The position numbers were made by a program, and so were the translations under genes. Below are positions 15,575 through 23,924 of a DNA stretch of 64,000 bases, in pieces (the first letter of the stretch is position 1; each line of letters begins with the position of its first letter). The notes under the pieces are model-generated. The model saw only the letters and a program-made list of their open reading frames with translations, made no database searches and was not told the origin of the DNA. The stretch spans positions 1-64,000 of the forward strand of contig CASEVE010000003.1 of NCBI GenBank assembly GCA_949291295.1, in the 5' to 3' direction. The stretch is from an uncultured Olsenella sp. (lineage in GTDB: Bacteria; Actinomycetota; Coriobacteriia; Coriobacteriales; Atopobiaceae).

Positions 15575-16066
15575 ATGGAGTATCGCATCGTCGAGAAGGA
15601 CACTTTTCGCCTCGCTGGCGTCATGGCGCGCGTGCCGATGCAGTTCGAGGGCGAGAACCCCGCGATTGCAGAGCTCGCACGCGGCATCACGGAGGCGCAA
15701 CGCGCCGAGCTGCACCGCCTGATGGACACGGAGCCGCGCCGCGTGGTGAACGCCTCCTGGGACTCCGACACCAACTTCCAGGAGGAGGCGGGCGAGCTCA
15801 CGCACCTCATCGGCGTGCCGACCACGGCGCACGTAGCGGGGGAGGGGCTCGAGCTCGTGGAGGTACCGGCGTCTACCTGGGCGGTCTTCTCCTCGGACGG
15901 CCCTCATCCGGATGCCATGCAGCAGACGACCGCCCGCATCTATGCCGAATGGCTCGCCGAGGCGCCCTGGGAGCTCAACGGCTTTCGCATGTTCTCGTTC
16001 AGCGACGTACGCGATGACGGCACGGCCTACAGCGAGATGTGGGTGCCCGTGCGCCGCAAGGCGTGA
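15575..16066 (+). CDS. GyrI-like small-molecule-binding domain protein
   Basis: The 163-residue protein is a GyrI-like/AraC effector-binding domain: MEYRIVEKDTFRLAGVMARV at the start, ELVEVPASTWAVFSSDGP in the middle, and WELNGFRMFSFSDVRDDG at the end. Such domains bind drugs or other small molecules. Most full-length relatives carry an AraC DNA-binding domain in front, and here only its stub remains at 15397-15555. A good ribosome site (GGGAGG, 8 bases before ATG) means the domain may still be made alone and could sequester a ligand. It may be a surviving module or a decaying remnant. Confidence 0.75.
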   Translation: MEYRIVEKDTFRLAGVMARVPMQFEGENPAIAELARGITEAQRAELHRLMDTEPRRVVNASWDSDTNFQEEAGELTHLIGVPTTAHVAGEGLELVEVPASTWAVFSSDGPHPDAMQQTTARIYAEWLAEAPWELNGFRMFSFSDVRDDGTAYSEMWVPVRRKA

Positions 16067-16076
16067 GCGAGGGCAC

Positions 16077-16396
16077 CTAGGAGTCGTCAGGCCCCAGTGC
16101 ATCGCGTAGGGCAGACACGAGCTTGCCGGTTAGCTAGAGAAGCTGACCCCGCTCGGTCTCGTCGAGAGTGTGGAACGCTCATCTTCTTCACGCTGCGCGC
16201 GCGGGCGGAGAAGAACGTCGAGCGCCTCGACGCTGCCATGCGGGAGCGCGTTCCGGGATCCGCGTGCGGAGGTCGTGGGACCATCGGTCATTGTATCGCC
16301 ACGCATGTGGGGGAGGGCGCAATCGGGGTCATGAGCTATCCGGCCTCCCTTCACGGCACGATGTTCAGGAGCGAGGAGATGTTCTTGTCGCTGTAG
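16077..16396 (-). pseudogene. Decayed duplicate of MarR-type fragment
   Basis: Bases 16081-16172 and 16338-16396 are clearly related to 18319-18410 and 18502-18560. The latter encode the C-terminal half of a MarR-like regulator on the minus strand. Here the frame is interrupted and the middle has been replaced, so it is dead. The 16067-16660 interval otherwise holds only the hairpin at 16575-16615. Confidence 0.6.
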
Positions 16397-16574
16397 GGCC
16401 TCGTAGCGTCTTGGTCCTTTCCGAGATGTTCGGGGTCTTCCGCTGTGCCACTGGCTCTCAATTAACCTTCAGGGCTGTCCAGCTAGGGAGTGCTGCGGTT
16501 AGCGGGAGAAAAACTATCCCGAATTCAGGTCACTATTCAATACATCTGTCCCGATATCAGGATAGATAGAAAAA

Positions 16575-16615
16575 AGGGTGATGACAAAGGCGACAGGGTA
16601 GATCGTCATCACCCT
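16575..16615. terminator. 11-bp hairpin with 19-base loop
   Basis: Perfect arms AGGGTGATGAC and GTCATCACCCT flank a 19-base loop. An A-run precedes the left arm, so on the minus strand this is a stem followed by a T-run. That fits a terminator for the decayed ATPase gene transcribed leftwards. Confidence 0.6.
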
Positions 16616-16666
16616 TGCCACCCTAGGTCCATCCCAAAGGCCCTGAGAGGAATAGCCCGTCCCCAC

Positions 16667-17260
16667 TTAGTCGAGCAGCCAGTCTATGGCGCCCAACACC
16701 TTGATTCCGTCGCTGGTGGTACCGAGGCCGTATCGGTCGAGGGTAATCACGCATTTGGGAAACGCGTCGGTGATGGCGCGGAGCGGACTCAGCTCGCGCT
16801 CGCGCGTGGCGGGGTCGACCATCGTCTCGCAAACCTGGACGTAGACGGTCTCGTCGGCCCTTCTCGCCAAAAAACGACCTCGCCCGCTCTGAGTGTCCCC
16901 AGCTCAACGGAATAGCCACGTCGAACGAGTTCGTTGTGGATGACGTTTTCCAGCTGGATGCCGGTATTGTCCGCCGAGAAGCGCGTCACGAGGTTCCTAA
17001 GGCCCTGATCAACGGGATAGAACTTCCTCAGGGGCGAGAGCAGCTCCTTGCCCTGAAGTCCCGTCTGAGGCGCCTCCGAGATGACAAAAGCTTTCTCGCG
17101 CGCGTCGATGTAGTTGTCGACAGTCTCTGAACTGGTCTTTCTCCGTGCGCTTGCAAGGGCGCCGACAACCTTGTTGATTGAGAAGAGGTTGCCCGCAGTT
17201 GAGAAAAGATAGGTAATGAGGCGCCGGAGAAGGACGACGTCTCGCGTTTCAGTTATACGT
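16667..17260 (-). pseudogene. Decayed DUF4143/AAA_14 ATPase, C-terminal part
   Basis: Minus-strand pieces in two frames make up the C-terminal half of an AAA_14/DUF4143 ATPase. One runs through SADNTGIQLENVIHNELVRR and GYSVELGTLRAGEV (16789-16989 and upstream). The next begins ARRADETVYVQVCETM and ends VLGAIDWLLD (16667-16870). A frameshift in a T-run near 16872 separates them, and the Walker motifs at the N-terminus are missing. These proteins are scattered, fast-evolving ATPases often lost and gained in gut anaerobes. A shorter fragment of a relative is at 18582-18634. Confidence 0.75.
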
Positions 17261-17343
17261 TAATGAAACTGGATGTCCTGTCGCTCATCGATGAGTTTCC
17301 GGACGCGAGGACGAGAAGCTCCGTCAGCGTGCGTGACGCCTCT

Positions 17344-17835
17344 CTACTCCGTCTCGGGACCCATGAGGCGTTGCTTGTAGACGAACCTCACGACCAGCAG
17401 CGCCGTGCACAGGAAGAGTAGCGTGCCCACCGCAGAGAGCATGGCCTCGCGTCCAACGAGGGCGGTTATGACCACGATGACGGCGGAGAGCGGCGGAATG
17501 AGGTGGACGAAGGTTCGGGCGACCTCGCGCGCTAGGTACGCCTCGAGCTCATCGTTCTCTGTAGCAAGAAGGGCGCGCAGCGCGGCGTCATCTGCGAGGG
17601 CGCTCCGGAGCTTGCGAATCTGCTTTACGGTGAAGCCCGCGGCAAAAGCGAGAAGCCCGATTAGGAAGCCCGCGACAAAGCTCGTGACGAAGTCGCTTCC
17701 CCCGGCGGGTAAGATGTTGGCTACGGCCATGACGACGATAATAACCATCGCGCCTAGGATGATGCCGAGCGAGATACGCTCGCGACGCAGGCGGAGATGG
17801 ATGTCAGCGCGCAGGGACTCGACAGTCTTCTTCAT
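17344..17835 (-). CDS. Membrane protein paired with XRE regulator
   Basis: The 163-residue protein has two hydrophobic helix pairs (about 22-70 and 112-155) separated by a charged segment with alanines and acidic residues (LRSALADDAALRALLATEND). No known domain is recognised. The ATG at 17835 is preferred because GAGGAG lies 11 bases upstream. A GTG at 17844 would overlap the XRE stop codon and is a possible alternative. XRE regulator followed by a small membrane protein is a recurring two-gene unit in Gram-positive bacteria, of unknown purpose. Confidence 0.75.
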   Translation of the reverse strand: MKKTVESLRADIHLRLRRERISLGIILGAMVIIVVMAVANILPAGGSDFVTSFVAGFLIGLLAFAAGFTVKQIRKLRSALADDAALRALLATENDELEAYLAREVARTFVHLIPPLSAVIVVITALVGREAMLSAVGTLLFLCTALLVVRFVYKQRLMGPETE

Positions 17836-17840
17836 GGCGA

Positions 17841-18050
17841 TCACAGCTCCTCGTCTATCTCGGAAAAGTCAAAGACGTCTTCGATTGCAAGGCCAAAGTA
17901 GCGGGCGATCTTGTAGGCGAGAGGCAGGGAGGCGGTGTACTTCTCGACCTCGATGGAGGTGATGGTCTGCCGCGTGGTGCCCACTGCCTCGGCGAGCTCT
18001 GCCTGACTCATCTTGCGCTCGCGGCGCAACTCGCGGATGCGCGTTCGCAC
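17841..18050 (-). CDS. Small XRE-family repressor
   Basis: The 69-residue protein is almost entirely an XRE helix-turn-helix (MSQAELAEAVGTTRQTITSI, then a helix with SLPLAYKIARYFGLAIEDVF), like the YgzD/HTH_3 single-domain repressors. The GTG at 18050 has AAGGAAGG before it; longer upstream frames run into the operator and are unlikely. Three direct repeats of a TGCTTTGCA core, spaced 23 bases apart, lie 39-93 bases upstream and are the probable operator. It is translationally coupled to the membrane protein gene downstream. Confidence 0.85.
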   Translation of the reverse strand: MRTRIRELRRERKMSQAELAEAVGTTRQTITSIEVEKYTASLPLAYKIARYFGLAIEDVFDFSEIDEEL

Positions 18051-18088
18051 GGCATCACCTTCCTTGCCTCGAACAGTCTTGCTAAGCA

Positions 18089-18143
18089 TGCTTTGCAAAA
18101 TAAGCATAGCATGCTTTGCATACAATGACAAGTACGCTTTGCA
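18089..18143. promoter_or_regulatory. Three phased operator repeats (23-bp period)
   Basis: The 9-mer TGCTTTGCA occurs at 18089, 18112 and (as CGCTTTGCA) 18135, exactly 23 bases apart, with extended AGCATGCTTTGCA context in the first two. About two helical turns separate the sites, so bound repressors would line up on one face. They precede the small XRE gene on the minus strand. Confidence 0.75.
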
Positions 18144-18316
18144 AGCAGCGTGTAAAGACCGGAGCGTGTTCCGAGCTGTCGGAGTCTTTCGCTGCGCGGG
18201 CTTTCTACGCATAACCTCGAGGTTTCCGCCATGGTCCGTCCCGCCCTCTGCACGGGCGTGACGTCGCACCGCTGTATCTAGATCTGTCGGGGTGTTGTTG
18301 AGCTGAGCAAGGATGC

Positions 18317-18560
18317 CTAGAAGTCGTCAGGCCCCAGCGCATCGCGTAGGGCAGACACGAGCTTGCCGGTCAGCGAGAGAAGCTGGCCCTGCTCGGTCTC
18401 GTTAAGGGCGTGGAACGCGCGGCGCTCCCCTCGCATGAGCGGCTCGATAACGTCGTCGATAAGTGCCTGTCCCTGTCGCGTTATGACGATTACCTTGTCA
18501 TGCCGGCCTCCCTTCACAGCACGATGCTCAGGAGAGAGAGGAGATGTTCTTGTCGCTGTA
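18317..18560 (-). pseudogene. C-terminal fragment of a MarR-family regulator
   Basis: The minus strand encodes KVIVITRQGQALIDDVIEPL, then helices ending ALRDALGPDDF. This is the wing and dimerisation helices of a MarR protein. The N-terminal dimerisation and recognition helices are absent, and the fragment runs into unrelated sequence near 18560. A more decayed copy lies at 16077-16396. The 18144-18316 stretch holds nothing I recognise. Confidence 0.65.
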
Positions 18561-18581
18561 GTGAGAAAAAACTGTCCCCTT

Positions 18582-18634
18582 TTACTCGAGCAGCCGGTCG
18601 ATTGCGCCCAGCATCTTGATGCCATAGCCGATTC
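18582..18634 (-). pseudogene. C-terminal stub of a DUF4143-type ATPase
   Basis: The minus strand reads IGYGIKMLGAIDRLLE then stop. This is the same C-terminal motif as GIKVLGAIDWLLD in the decayed ATPase at 16667. Only about 17 codons survive. Half of a dispersed palindrome (ACTGTCCCCTTTT) abuts its stop codon at 18571-18583, as if that gene once ended at such an element. Confidence 0.6.
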
Positions 18635-18701
18635 TCGAGCGGGCGGTCGCGAAGCGAGAGCGGGCTAGGTATGCCGCCAAAGCGGAGATAGGTAAGAACT
18701 G

Positions 18702-18757
18702 TTTCGAGTGTGCTCGAAATTCACTCATTTGAGATGTTAAGTCTCAGGTATACCTGA
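18702..18757. other. Cluster of three short palindromes
   Basis: TTTCGAGTGTGCTCGAAA (18702-18719), TGAGATGTTAAGTCTCA (18730-18746) and TCAGGTATACCTGA (18744-18757) lie within 56 bases upstream of the truncated ATPase gene. They look like operators left in front of a gene whose beginning has been lost. No gene is visible from 18640 to 18892. Confidence 0.5.
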
Positions 18758-18892
18758 AATATCGGAAAGCAAGGCGTGAGGAAGGCGGCTCGTCGCTCTG
18801 AGATTGCAGAGACAACTTCGCCTCATCGAGAAGAACTATCTTCAAAAACTTCATCTCAATGGTGAGAAGTTGGTATACTTTCGCCAGATTTA

Positions 18893-20026
18893 GTGCCACG
18901 GAAGGAGGTCGACCCCGCTCCGCCCACACTGCTTGACGATGTGGTAGAGGAGTACTGGCGTCAGGTTCCCGAGGCTCGTTCCGAGGGGGCGTACCTCTTT
19001 CTGGATGAGGTTCAGGAGGCCGAGAACTGGCAGGGATTCTGCCAGAGAATCGCGGAGCATGAACGCATTACGCTGGTGATAACCGGCTCCTCCTCAAAGC
19101 TGTCTGCAGACGAGATCGCTTCGACGTTCCGTGGACGATCCATGGAGCACCGGATGTCCCCACTGTCGTTTCGCGAGTACTGTATGTTCCATGGCATTGA
19201 GGCGCCCCAGCCTGAGGAGCTCCGAGCGTCAGGCGACGTTTCTCCGCAGAAGAGGACGGAGCTCGAGGCGGCGTTCGATCGATATCTCATCGAGGGTGGG
19301 TTCCCTGGAGTTCAAAAACTCTCCCATGGCCAGCGCATCTTGATGCTCCAGTCCTACATGCGAGACGTCGTAGCTCGAGACGTTGTGGAGCGTTATCGCC
19401 GCATCGATATCGACCTTGCGAACCAGGTGGCGCTCTTCGGACTGAGGAATACGGGCTGCGAGCTCTCGGTCAACAACTTGGTGACGAGTCTGCGTTCTGT
19501 TGGGTACCGCACCTCGTGGGGCACGATTAACGAGGTCGTTCGGTTGTTCTGCCAGGCACACCTTCTCGAGCTACTGCCCGAATACGCCGTATCGCTGTCA
19601 CCTGACAGTACGGCAACGAACAAGGTGTACGCCGTCGATTCGGGAATGGCCTATGCGGTTTCTCGGGCAAACCAGCAAGACGTCGGAAAGCGTCTGGAGA
19701 CGGCGGTCCACGGGGAGCTCCTGAGGCGCCTCGCCCTAAGCAGAGTGGATACCGTTACGTCGTACACAGAACCGCGAACGAAGAAAAAGGTCGACTTTCT
19801 GATTGGCGATGCCCTTGGATCAGATCCCTATGCGCTCCTACAGGTTACGGTTGACATGACTGCGGACAAGACGAGGCAAAGGGAGCTCGACTCGCTCAAA
19901 CAAGCTATGAGCGTCACAGGGATTCATGAGGGAACGATCATCACACTACGCGAGTCAGGGCACGTGGAGGACTCGCTCGGCGCGATCGAGATCGTGCCGG
20001 CGTGGAAGTGGGTGCTCCTTTCATAG
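18893..20026 (+). CDS. DUF4143/AAA_14 ATPase lacking its P-loop (probably pseudogene)
   Basis: The 377-residue frame starts close to the Walker B strand (AYLFLDEVQEAENW, about residues 33-46) and continues through the sensor region VITGSSSKLSADEI and the SFREY motif typical of AAA_14. It ends with a full DUF4143 C-terminal nuclease-like domain (VDSGMAYAVSRAN, then TEPRTKKKVDFLI). The Walker A GPRRVGKT segment that should lie about 60 residues earlier is missing. No matching sequence is visible upstream, so ATP hydrolysis is unlikely. The GTG start has poor support. It is best read as an N-terminally truncated copy with an otherwise intact frame. Confidence 0.75.
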   Translation: MPRKEVDPAPPTLLDDVVEEYWRQVPEARSEGAYLFLDEVQEAENWQGFCQRIAEHERITLVITGSSSKLSADEIASTFRGRSMEHRMSPLSFREYCMFHGIEAPQPEELRASGDVSPQKRTELEAAFDRYLIEGGFPGVQKLSHGQRILMLQSYMRDVVARDVVERYRRIDIDLANQVALFGLRNTGCELSVNNLVTSLRSVGYRTSWGTINEVVRLFCQAHLLELLPEYAVSLSPDSTATNKVYAVDSGMAYAVSRANQQDVGKRLETAVHGELLRRLALSRVDTVTSYTEPRTKKKVDFLIGDALGSDPYALLQVTVDMTADKTRQRELDSLKQAMSVTGIHEGTIITLRESGHVEDSLGAIEIVPAWKWVLLS

Positions 20027-20211
20027 ATCGGCGCCGAGTGATGCGTTGCCGGCCAACAAACCCCTCTACCTGCGGCGCGCAACCGGTGGGCGCCCTCTGG
20101 TTGCCGCAAAATCGGACAAATTGCTTACCGTCGGTTGGTAGAATTGCGCCGTGCGCGCCCGCAGACTAGAGGTGCCGGCAGACAGCGTACACCCCCGACG
20201 AAGGGCAGACC

Positions 20212-21243
20212 ATGAGCTTTCGCGACAACCTTCAGCACCTGCGCGCAGAGCGCAACATGACCCAGGAGCAGCTGGCCATGCTGCTCGGCGTCTCCCGCCA
20301 GAGCGTCACAAAATGGGAGGCCGAGAAGAGCCAGCCGGAGATGGACAAGCTCCTCAAGATGTGCGAGATCTTCGACTGCACGCTCGACGAGCTCGTGACG
20401 GGTGACCTCACCGGCCGCGCCGCGCCTGCGACGGCCGCCCCCATCCCCGCCGGCCCGCCCACCGACGTCTGTGGCTACGAGGAGCACCAGCGCATGATGG
20501 CGCTCAAGGTGCCCACCGGAGTGAGCCTCATCCTCCTGGGCATCGCGCTCGGCCTGCTCTTCGAGGGCTCGGTCGAGCTGGCGTCCTGGAACGGGCGCGA
20601 CGGCCTCTTCGTGATCATCGTGCTCGTGGGCATCCTTGCGGGCCTCGCGTTTCTCGTGCCCGCGGGCATGGAGCACACGGCGTTCCAGAAGGCGCACCCC
20701 TACGTGGAGGACTTCTACACCGATGAGGACCGCGCCGCAGCGCGCAAGCGGTTCTCGGCGGCGCTCATCGCTGGCCTCGCGCTCATCTTCGCGGGCATCG
20801 GCTGCCTGCTCATGCTCGAGAAGACCGCGGAGAACTGGGCGCTCTTCCTTCTCATGCTGTTCATCGCCCTGGGCGTGTGGTGGATCGTGCGCGGTGGCAT
20901 GCTGCTCGGTCGCGTCAACGTCGAGGAGTACAACAAGTCCGTTGCCGAGGACCTCGAGGTGGAGGACATCGTGTCCGCAGAGCTCGACGAGGCCCGGCGC
21001 GAGGCCCTTCTCGCCCAGAAGAGGCACGGCAAGAAGCTCGGGGCGGTGTGCGGCGTCATCATGATCGTGGCCACGATTGTGGGCATGGCGCTTCTCTTTG
21101 CGCCGGTGTTCTCGGCGCCAAACATGGACTCTTGGACCCCGGAGGGCACCTCGGCCATGTGGTTCTGGGTGGCCTGGCCGGTGGGTGGCCTCGTCTGCGG
21201 CATCGTGACGCTGCTCTGGGAGGCGTTCAGCCGCGAGGAGTAG
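20212..21243 (+). CDS. XRE-family regulator with long membrane domain
   Basis: The 343-residue protein has an N-terminal XRE helix-turn-helix (residues 5-60: MTQEQLAMLLGVSRQSVTKW, then the TLDELVTGDL end). A proline/alanine linker (about 68-85) leads to about six membrane helices between residues 98 and 335, broken by a charged loop around DFYTDEDRAAARKRF. Such membrane-tethered repressors are widespread in Gram-positive anaerobes, and their ligands are unknown. Start ATG at 20212, after a modest purine-rich GGGCAGACC. It is monocistronic. Confidence 0.85.
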   Translation: MSFRDNLQHLRAERNMTQEQLAMLLGVSRQSVTKWEAEKSQPEMDKLLKMCEIFDCTLDELVTGDLTGRAAPATAAPIPAGPPTDVCGYEEHQRMMALKVPTGVSLILLGIALGLLFEGSVELASWNGRDGLFVIIVLVGILAGLAFLVPAGMEHTAFQKAHPYVEDFYTDEDRAAARKRFSAALIAGLALIFAGIGCLLMLEKTAENWALFLLMLFIALGVWWIVRGGMLLGRVNVEEYNKSVAEDLEVEDIVSAELDEARREALLAQKRHGKKLGAVCGVIMIVATIVGMALLFAPVFSAPNMDSWTPEGTSAMWFWVAWPVGGLVCGIVTLLWEAFSREE

Positions 21244-21276
21244 CGCTCCACTCTTTGTCCTGCGCCTCTGCTATTA

Positions 21277-21292
21277 TGTAGACACGTCTACA
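21277..21292. promoter_or_regulatory. Operator of the RHH/PIN toxin-antitoxin operon
   Basis: TGTAGACACGTCTACA is a 16-bp palindrome broken only at its two central bases. It overlaps a -10-like TATTAT/TATGTA and ends 12 bases before the antitoxin start, so the ribbon-helix-helix antitoxin probably binds here. Confidence 0.7.
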
Positions 21293-21304
21293 AAGGAGGC
21301 TCGC

Positions 21305-21586
21305 ATGGCAACAGCGGTGGTGTCGGGACGGGTGGACGAGAAGGTCCGCCAGCGCGCGGACGCCTACATCCGCGCAGCGGGGTCCACGCCGGCCGAGGTC
21401 ATCAAGGTGGTCTGGGAGAACATCGCACGCACGGGCGAGGTGCCGGAGGAGGTGCCGGCAGAGGAGCCCCGCGGTACCTGGGAACGCTTCATGGAGTTCC
21501 GAGAGAGCCTTCCCAAGGCCGAGCCGTGGCTGGTGAACCTCACCGAGGAGCAGATGCGCGACATGATTGCGAGCCGCTATGCGTGA
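21305..21586 (+). CDS. RelB/DinJ-type ribbon-helix-helix antitoxin
   Basis: The 93-residue protein starts TAVVSGRVDEKVRQRADAYI, then AAGSTPAEVIKVVWENIART. This is the ribbon-helix-helix of RelB/DinJ antitoxins, whose strand binds DNA and whose later part wraps the toxin. AAAGGAGG precedes the ATG. The PIN-domain gene begins within its last codons. RHH antitoxins are more often seen with RelE/YafQ than with PIN toxins, but mixed pairs exist. Confidence 0.82.
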   Translation: MATAVVSGRVDEKVRQRADAYIRAAGSTPAEVIKVVWENIARTGEVPEEVPAEEPRGTWERFMEFRESLPKAEPWLVNLTEEQMRDMIASRYA

Positions 21587-22007
21587 CTTCAACAGCAGGA
21601 GGCTGCTCTTCGATACCGGCGTTCTTCTCGACGCGGTCTGCAAGGAGCGACCGCAGTCTGCGGAGGCATGCGAGGTCCTTCGCCGTTGCAACGGCGGGGG
21701 AGACCTGGGGCTTGTTGCCGTAGGGTCTCTCAAGGATGCGTATTACGTGCTGTGGCGACAGTACGACGAGGTACAGGCGAGGAGATCGATCGAGTGGCTG
21801 CGCGATCTGCTCGTTATTGCGCCGATGGGTGCGGAGGAGTGCGAGCTCTCGCTCGGCTGCGGCGAGCCGGACTTTGAGGACGGCCTCATCCGTGCCTGTG
21901 CCGAGCTCAACGACGTGGACGTCATCCTCACGCGCGACGTGGACGCGTTCAAGCGCTCCAAGGTCCGCGCCATGACCTGCGCGGAGTACCTCGAGCTCTT
22001 TGGGTAG
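21579..22007 (+). CDS. PIN-domain toxin
   Basis: The 142-residue protein has LLFDTGVLLDAVCKE with the first catalytic aspartate near residue 11. A middle segment follows (VGSLKDAYYVLWR), then PDFEDGLIRACAELNDVDVI and LTRDVDAFKRS, giving the remaining acidic residues. It is a likely Mg-dependent RNase. The ATG at 21579 overlaps the end of the antitoxin gene, which is typical coupling; the slightly earlier frame start has no ribosome site. Confidence 0.82.
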   Translation: MRDFNSRRLLFDTGVLLDAVCKERPQSAEACEVLRRCNGGGDLGLVAVGSLKDAYYVLWRQYDEVQARRSIEWLRDLLVIAPMGAEECELSLGCGEPDFEDGLIRACAELNDVDVILTRDVDAFKRSKVRAMTCAEYLELFG

Positions 22008-22088
22008 GCAGTCACTCGCCTAATTCAATCCCCATAACCTTATTTAGACAATATCTATTGAGTTGTGCTATCAATGGGGGTGTACTTA

Positions 22089-22280
22089 ATGAAGTATCGC
22101 GTTCTTAGAAGACGAATCTCCGAGTTGGCGAAGTCAAAGGGGCTTTTGGTGATCTGGGAAGAGGGCTCGAGCCACACAAAGGTGTGTGTTAGGGACAGGC
22201 AGACGACAATTCCCCGTCATTCTGAGGTGAATGAGATTACTTCTCGCGCGATACTCCGCTACCTGTTTGGAGGCGAGTGA
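22089..22280 (+). CDS. HicA-like toxin
   Basis: The 63-residue protein has the double-stranded RNA-binding-like HicA layout: KYRVLRRRISELAKSKGLLV, then WEEGSSHTKVCV with the catalytic-type histidine, and IPRHSEVNEITSRAILRYL at the end. HicA toxins cleave mRNA. The ATG at 22089 was chosen over 22074 because TGGGGG lies 10 bases before it. The HicB-type gene follows after 1 base. It is below the length of many annotation cut-offs but well supported by its partner. Confidence 0.82.
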   Translation: MKYRVLRRRISELAKSKGLLVIWEEGSSHTKVCVRDRQTTIPRHSEVNEITSRAILRYLFGGE

Positions 22281-22281
22281 C

Positions 22282-22656
22282 ATGGCGAAGGACGTGACGG
22301 CGCACGTGACGCGGAGCGAGGGCTGGTGGGCGATTTCCGTTGAGGAGATTCCGGGCTTGTTCACTCAGGCGCGTAGGCTCGATCAGGTTGTGAACATGGT
22401 TCGTGATGCAGCGTCACTGCTTGGTGTTGAGGTGGGGGCCGTTGAAGTTTTGCCGGTACTCGACTCTGATTCTCAAAGAATGCTCGAGGAGCTTGAGGCA
22501 GCGCGCAGGGAGGCTGAGGAGAAGCAGCGCATCTCCTCTGGTCTTACCAGAGAGGTGATTCGCCGCTTCCGCGAGGAGGGCCTCACCTTGCGAGACATTG
22601 CCTCTCTCGTGGGTCTCTCTCAACAGCGTGTGGCCGTGCTGAGCAAGGACGCTTGA
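22282..22656 (+). CDS. HicB-like antitoxin with helix-turn-helix
   Basis: The 124-residue protein has the partial RNase-H-like HicB fold (WWAISVEEIPGLFTQARRLD, then VVNMVRDAASLLGVE). After an acidic/basic coiled linker (about 70-88) it has a C-terminal DNA-binding helix-turn-helix (GLTLRDIASLVGLSQQRVAV). The first domain neutralises HicA and the second represses the operon. GGAGG lies 8 bases before the ATG, inside the HicA gene end. Confidence 0.85.
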   Translation: MAKDVTAHVTRSEGWWAISVEEIPGLFTQARRLDQVVNMVRDAASLLGVEVGAVEVLPVLDSDSQRMLEELEAARREAEEKQRISSGLTREVIRRFREEGLTLRDIASLVGLSQQRVAVLSKDA

Positions 22657-22775
22657 TTTAAAACTACGAGTGGGCTCTTCCAACGAACACGACGTTTTTG
22701 TGCTTATCGCGTTGGGGACGCAGCCGGGTTGTTGCTGCTACGATGTGCGTACAGCTTCGAGAAGAGGAGGGACAC

Positions 22776-23924
22776 ATGCGCTATCGGGAGCTGGGCCGCA
22801 CCGGCCTGCGCGTCAGCGAGATCGGCTTTGGCGGCGAGTGGATGGACGGCACGCCCGAGGAGACACGCGCTGTCGTAGATGCGGCAGACGCCGCCGGCGT
22901 GAACATCCTTGACTGTTGGATGCCCGACCCAACGCGCCGCTCCAACCTCGGTGATGCACTTCTCGGCCGCCGCGAGCGCTGGGTCATCCAGGGCCACCTT
23001 GGCTCCACGTGGCAGGGCGAGCAGTACGTGCGCACGCGCGACCTCGCGCAGGTGCGCCCGGCCTTTGAGGATCTTCTCGCCCGCTTCCATACCGACTACG
23101 TGGACCTCGGTATGATTCACTACGTGGACAGGCCTGCCGAGTTCCTCGAGCTCATGGATGACAGCCCGTTCATCGGCTACGTCCGCGAGCTGCGCGCCGC
23201 CGGCACCGTCCGTCACGTGGGTCTCTCGACCCACAACCCCGAGGTCGCACGCATGGCCGTGGAGAACCCTGAGATCGAGATGATTCTCTTCTCCGTGAAC
23301 CCTGCCTTTGACATGATGCCCGCCACGGACGACCTCGACGCCTACTTTGACGAGCGCGGCGAGCAGGCCGCCACGGACGGCATGCGTCCTGAGCGCGCCG
23401 AGCTCTATGCGCTCGCAGAGGAGACGGGCACCGGCATCACCGTCATGAAGGGCTACATGGGCGGGCGCCTCTTCGACGCTTCGCAGTCGCCCTTCGGCGT
23501 GGCGCTCACGCCCACCCAATGTCTGCACTACGCGCTCACGCGCCCGGCCGTGGCGAGCGTGATGGTGGGCTTTGGCACGCCCGCTCACGTGGCAGAGGCC
23601 GTTGCGTACGAGAGCGCGACGGATGCCGAGAAGGACTACGCCTCCGTGCTCGCCGGCGCCCCGCGCCATGCCTACGTGGGACAGTGCACCTACTGTGGCC
23701 ACTGCGCGCCGTGTCCCAAGGGCATCGACATCGCCGCGGTCAACAAGTTCTTTGACCTCGCGACCAGCTATGACGAGGTTCCGGACTCCCTGCGCGAGCA
23801 CTACCGAGCGCTTGGCGCCACGGCGGCGGAGTGCATCGCATGCCGCGCGTGCGAGGGCCGCTGTCCCTTCGGCGTGCACATCGCCGAGCGCATGGCGGCC
23901 GCGGCGGAACTCTTTGGCTGCTAG
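22776..23924 (+). CDS. Aldo/keto reductase with ferredoxin-type Fe-S domain
   Basis: The 382-residue protein has a TIM-barrel aldo/keto reductase domain (RYRELGRTGLRVSEIGFGGE, DYVDLGMIHYVD, HVGLSTHNP). A C-terminal region carries two cysteine clusters, CTYCGHCAPCPKG near 303 and CIACRACEGRCPFG near 352, expected to bind 4Fe-4S centres. This architecture is typical of strict anaerobes. The substrate is unknown. The usual catalytic Tyr appears replaced or displaced (DCWMPDPTRR at the expected site), which is common in this subfamily. AGAGGAGGG precedes the ATG. Its stop codon overlaps that of the convergent DUF2252 gene (shared CTAG). Confidence 0.88.
   Translation: MRYRELGRTGLRVSEIGFGGEWMDGTPEETRAVVDAADAAGVNILDCWMPDPTRRSNLGDALLGRRERWVIQGHLGSTWQGEQYVRTRDLAQVRPAFEDLLARFHTDYVDLGMIHYVDRPAEFLELMDDSPFIGYVRELRAAGTVRHVGLSTHNPEVARMAVENPEIEMILFSVNPAFDMMPATDDLDAYFDERGEQAATDGMRPERAELYALAEETGTGITVMKGYMGGRLFDASQSPFGVALTPTQCLHYALTRPAVASVMVGFGTPAHVAEAVAYESATDAEKDYASVLAGAPRHAYVGQCTYCGHCAPCPKGIDIAAVNKFFDLATSYDEVPDSLREHYRALGATAAECIACRACEGRCPFGVHIAERMAAAAELFGC

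Noticed and set aside
18089-18143. Possible small CRISPR array (three repeats)
   Set aside because: The repeat core is only 9-13 bp with 10-14 bp between copies; spacing and placement fit operators, and no cas genes are present.
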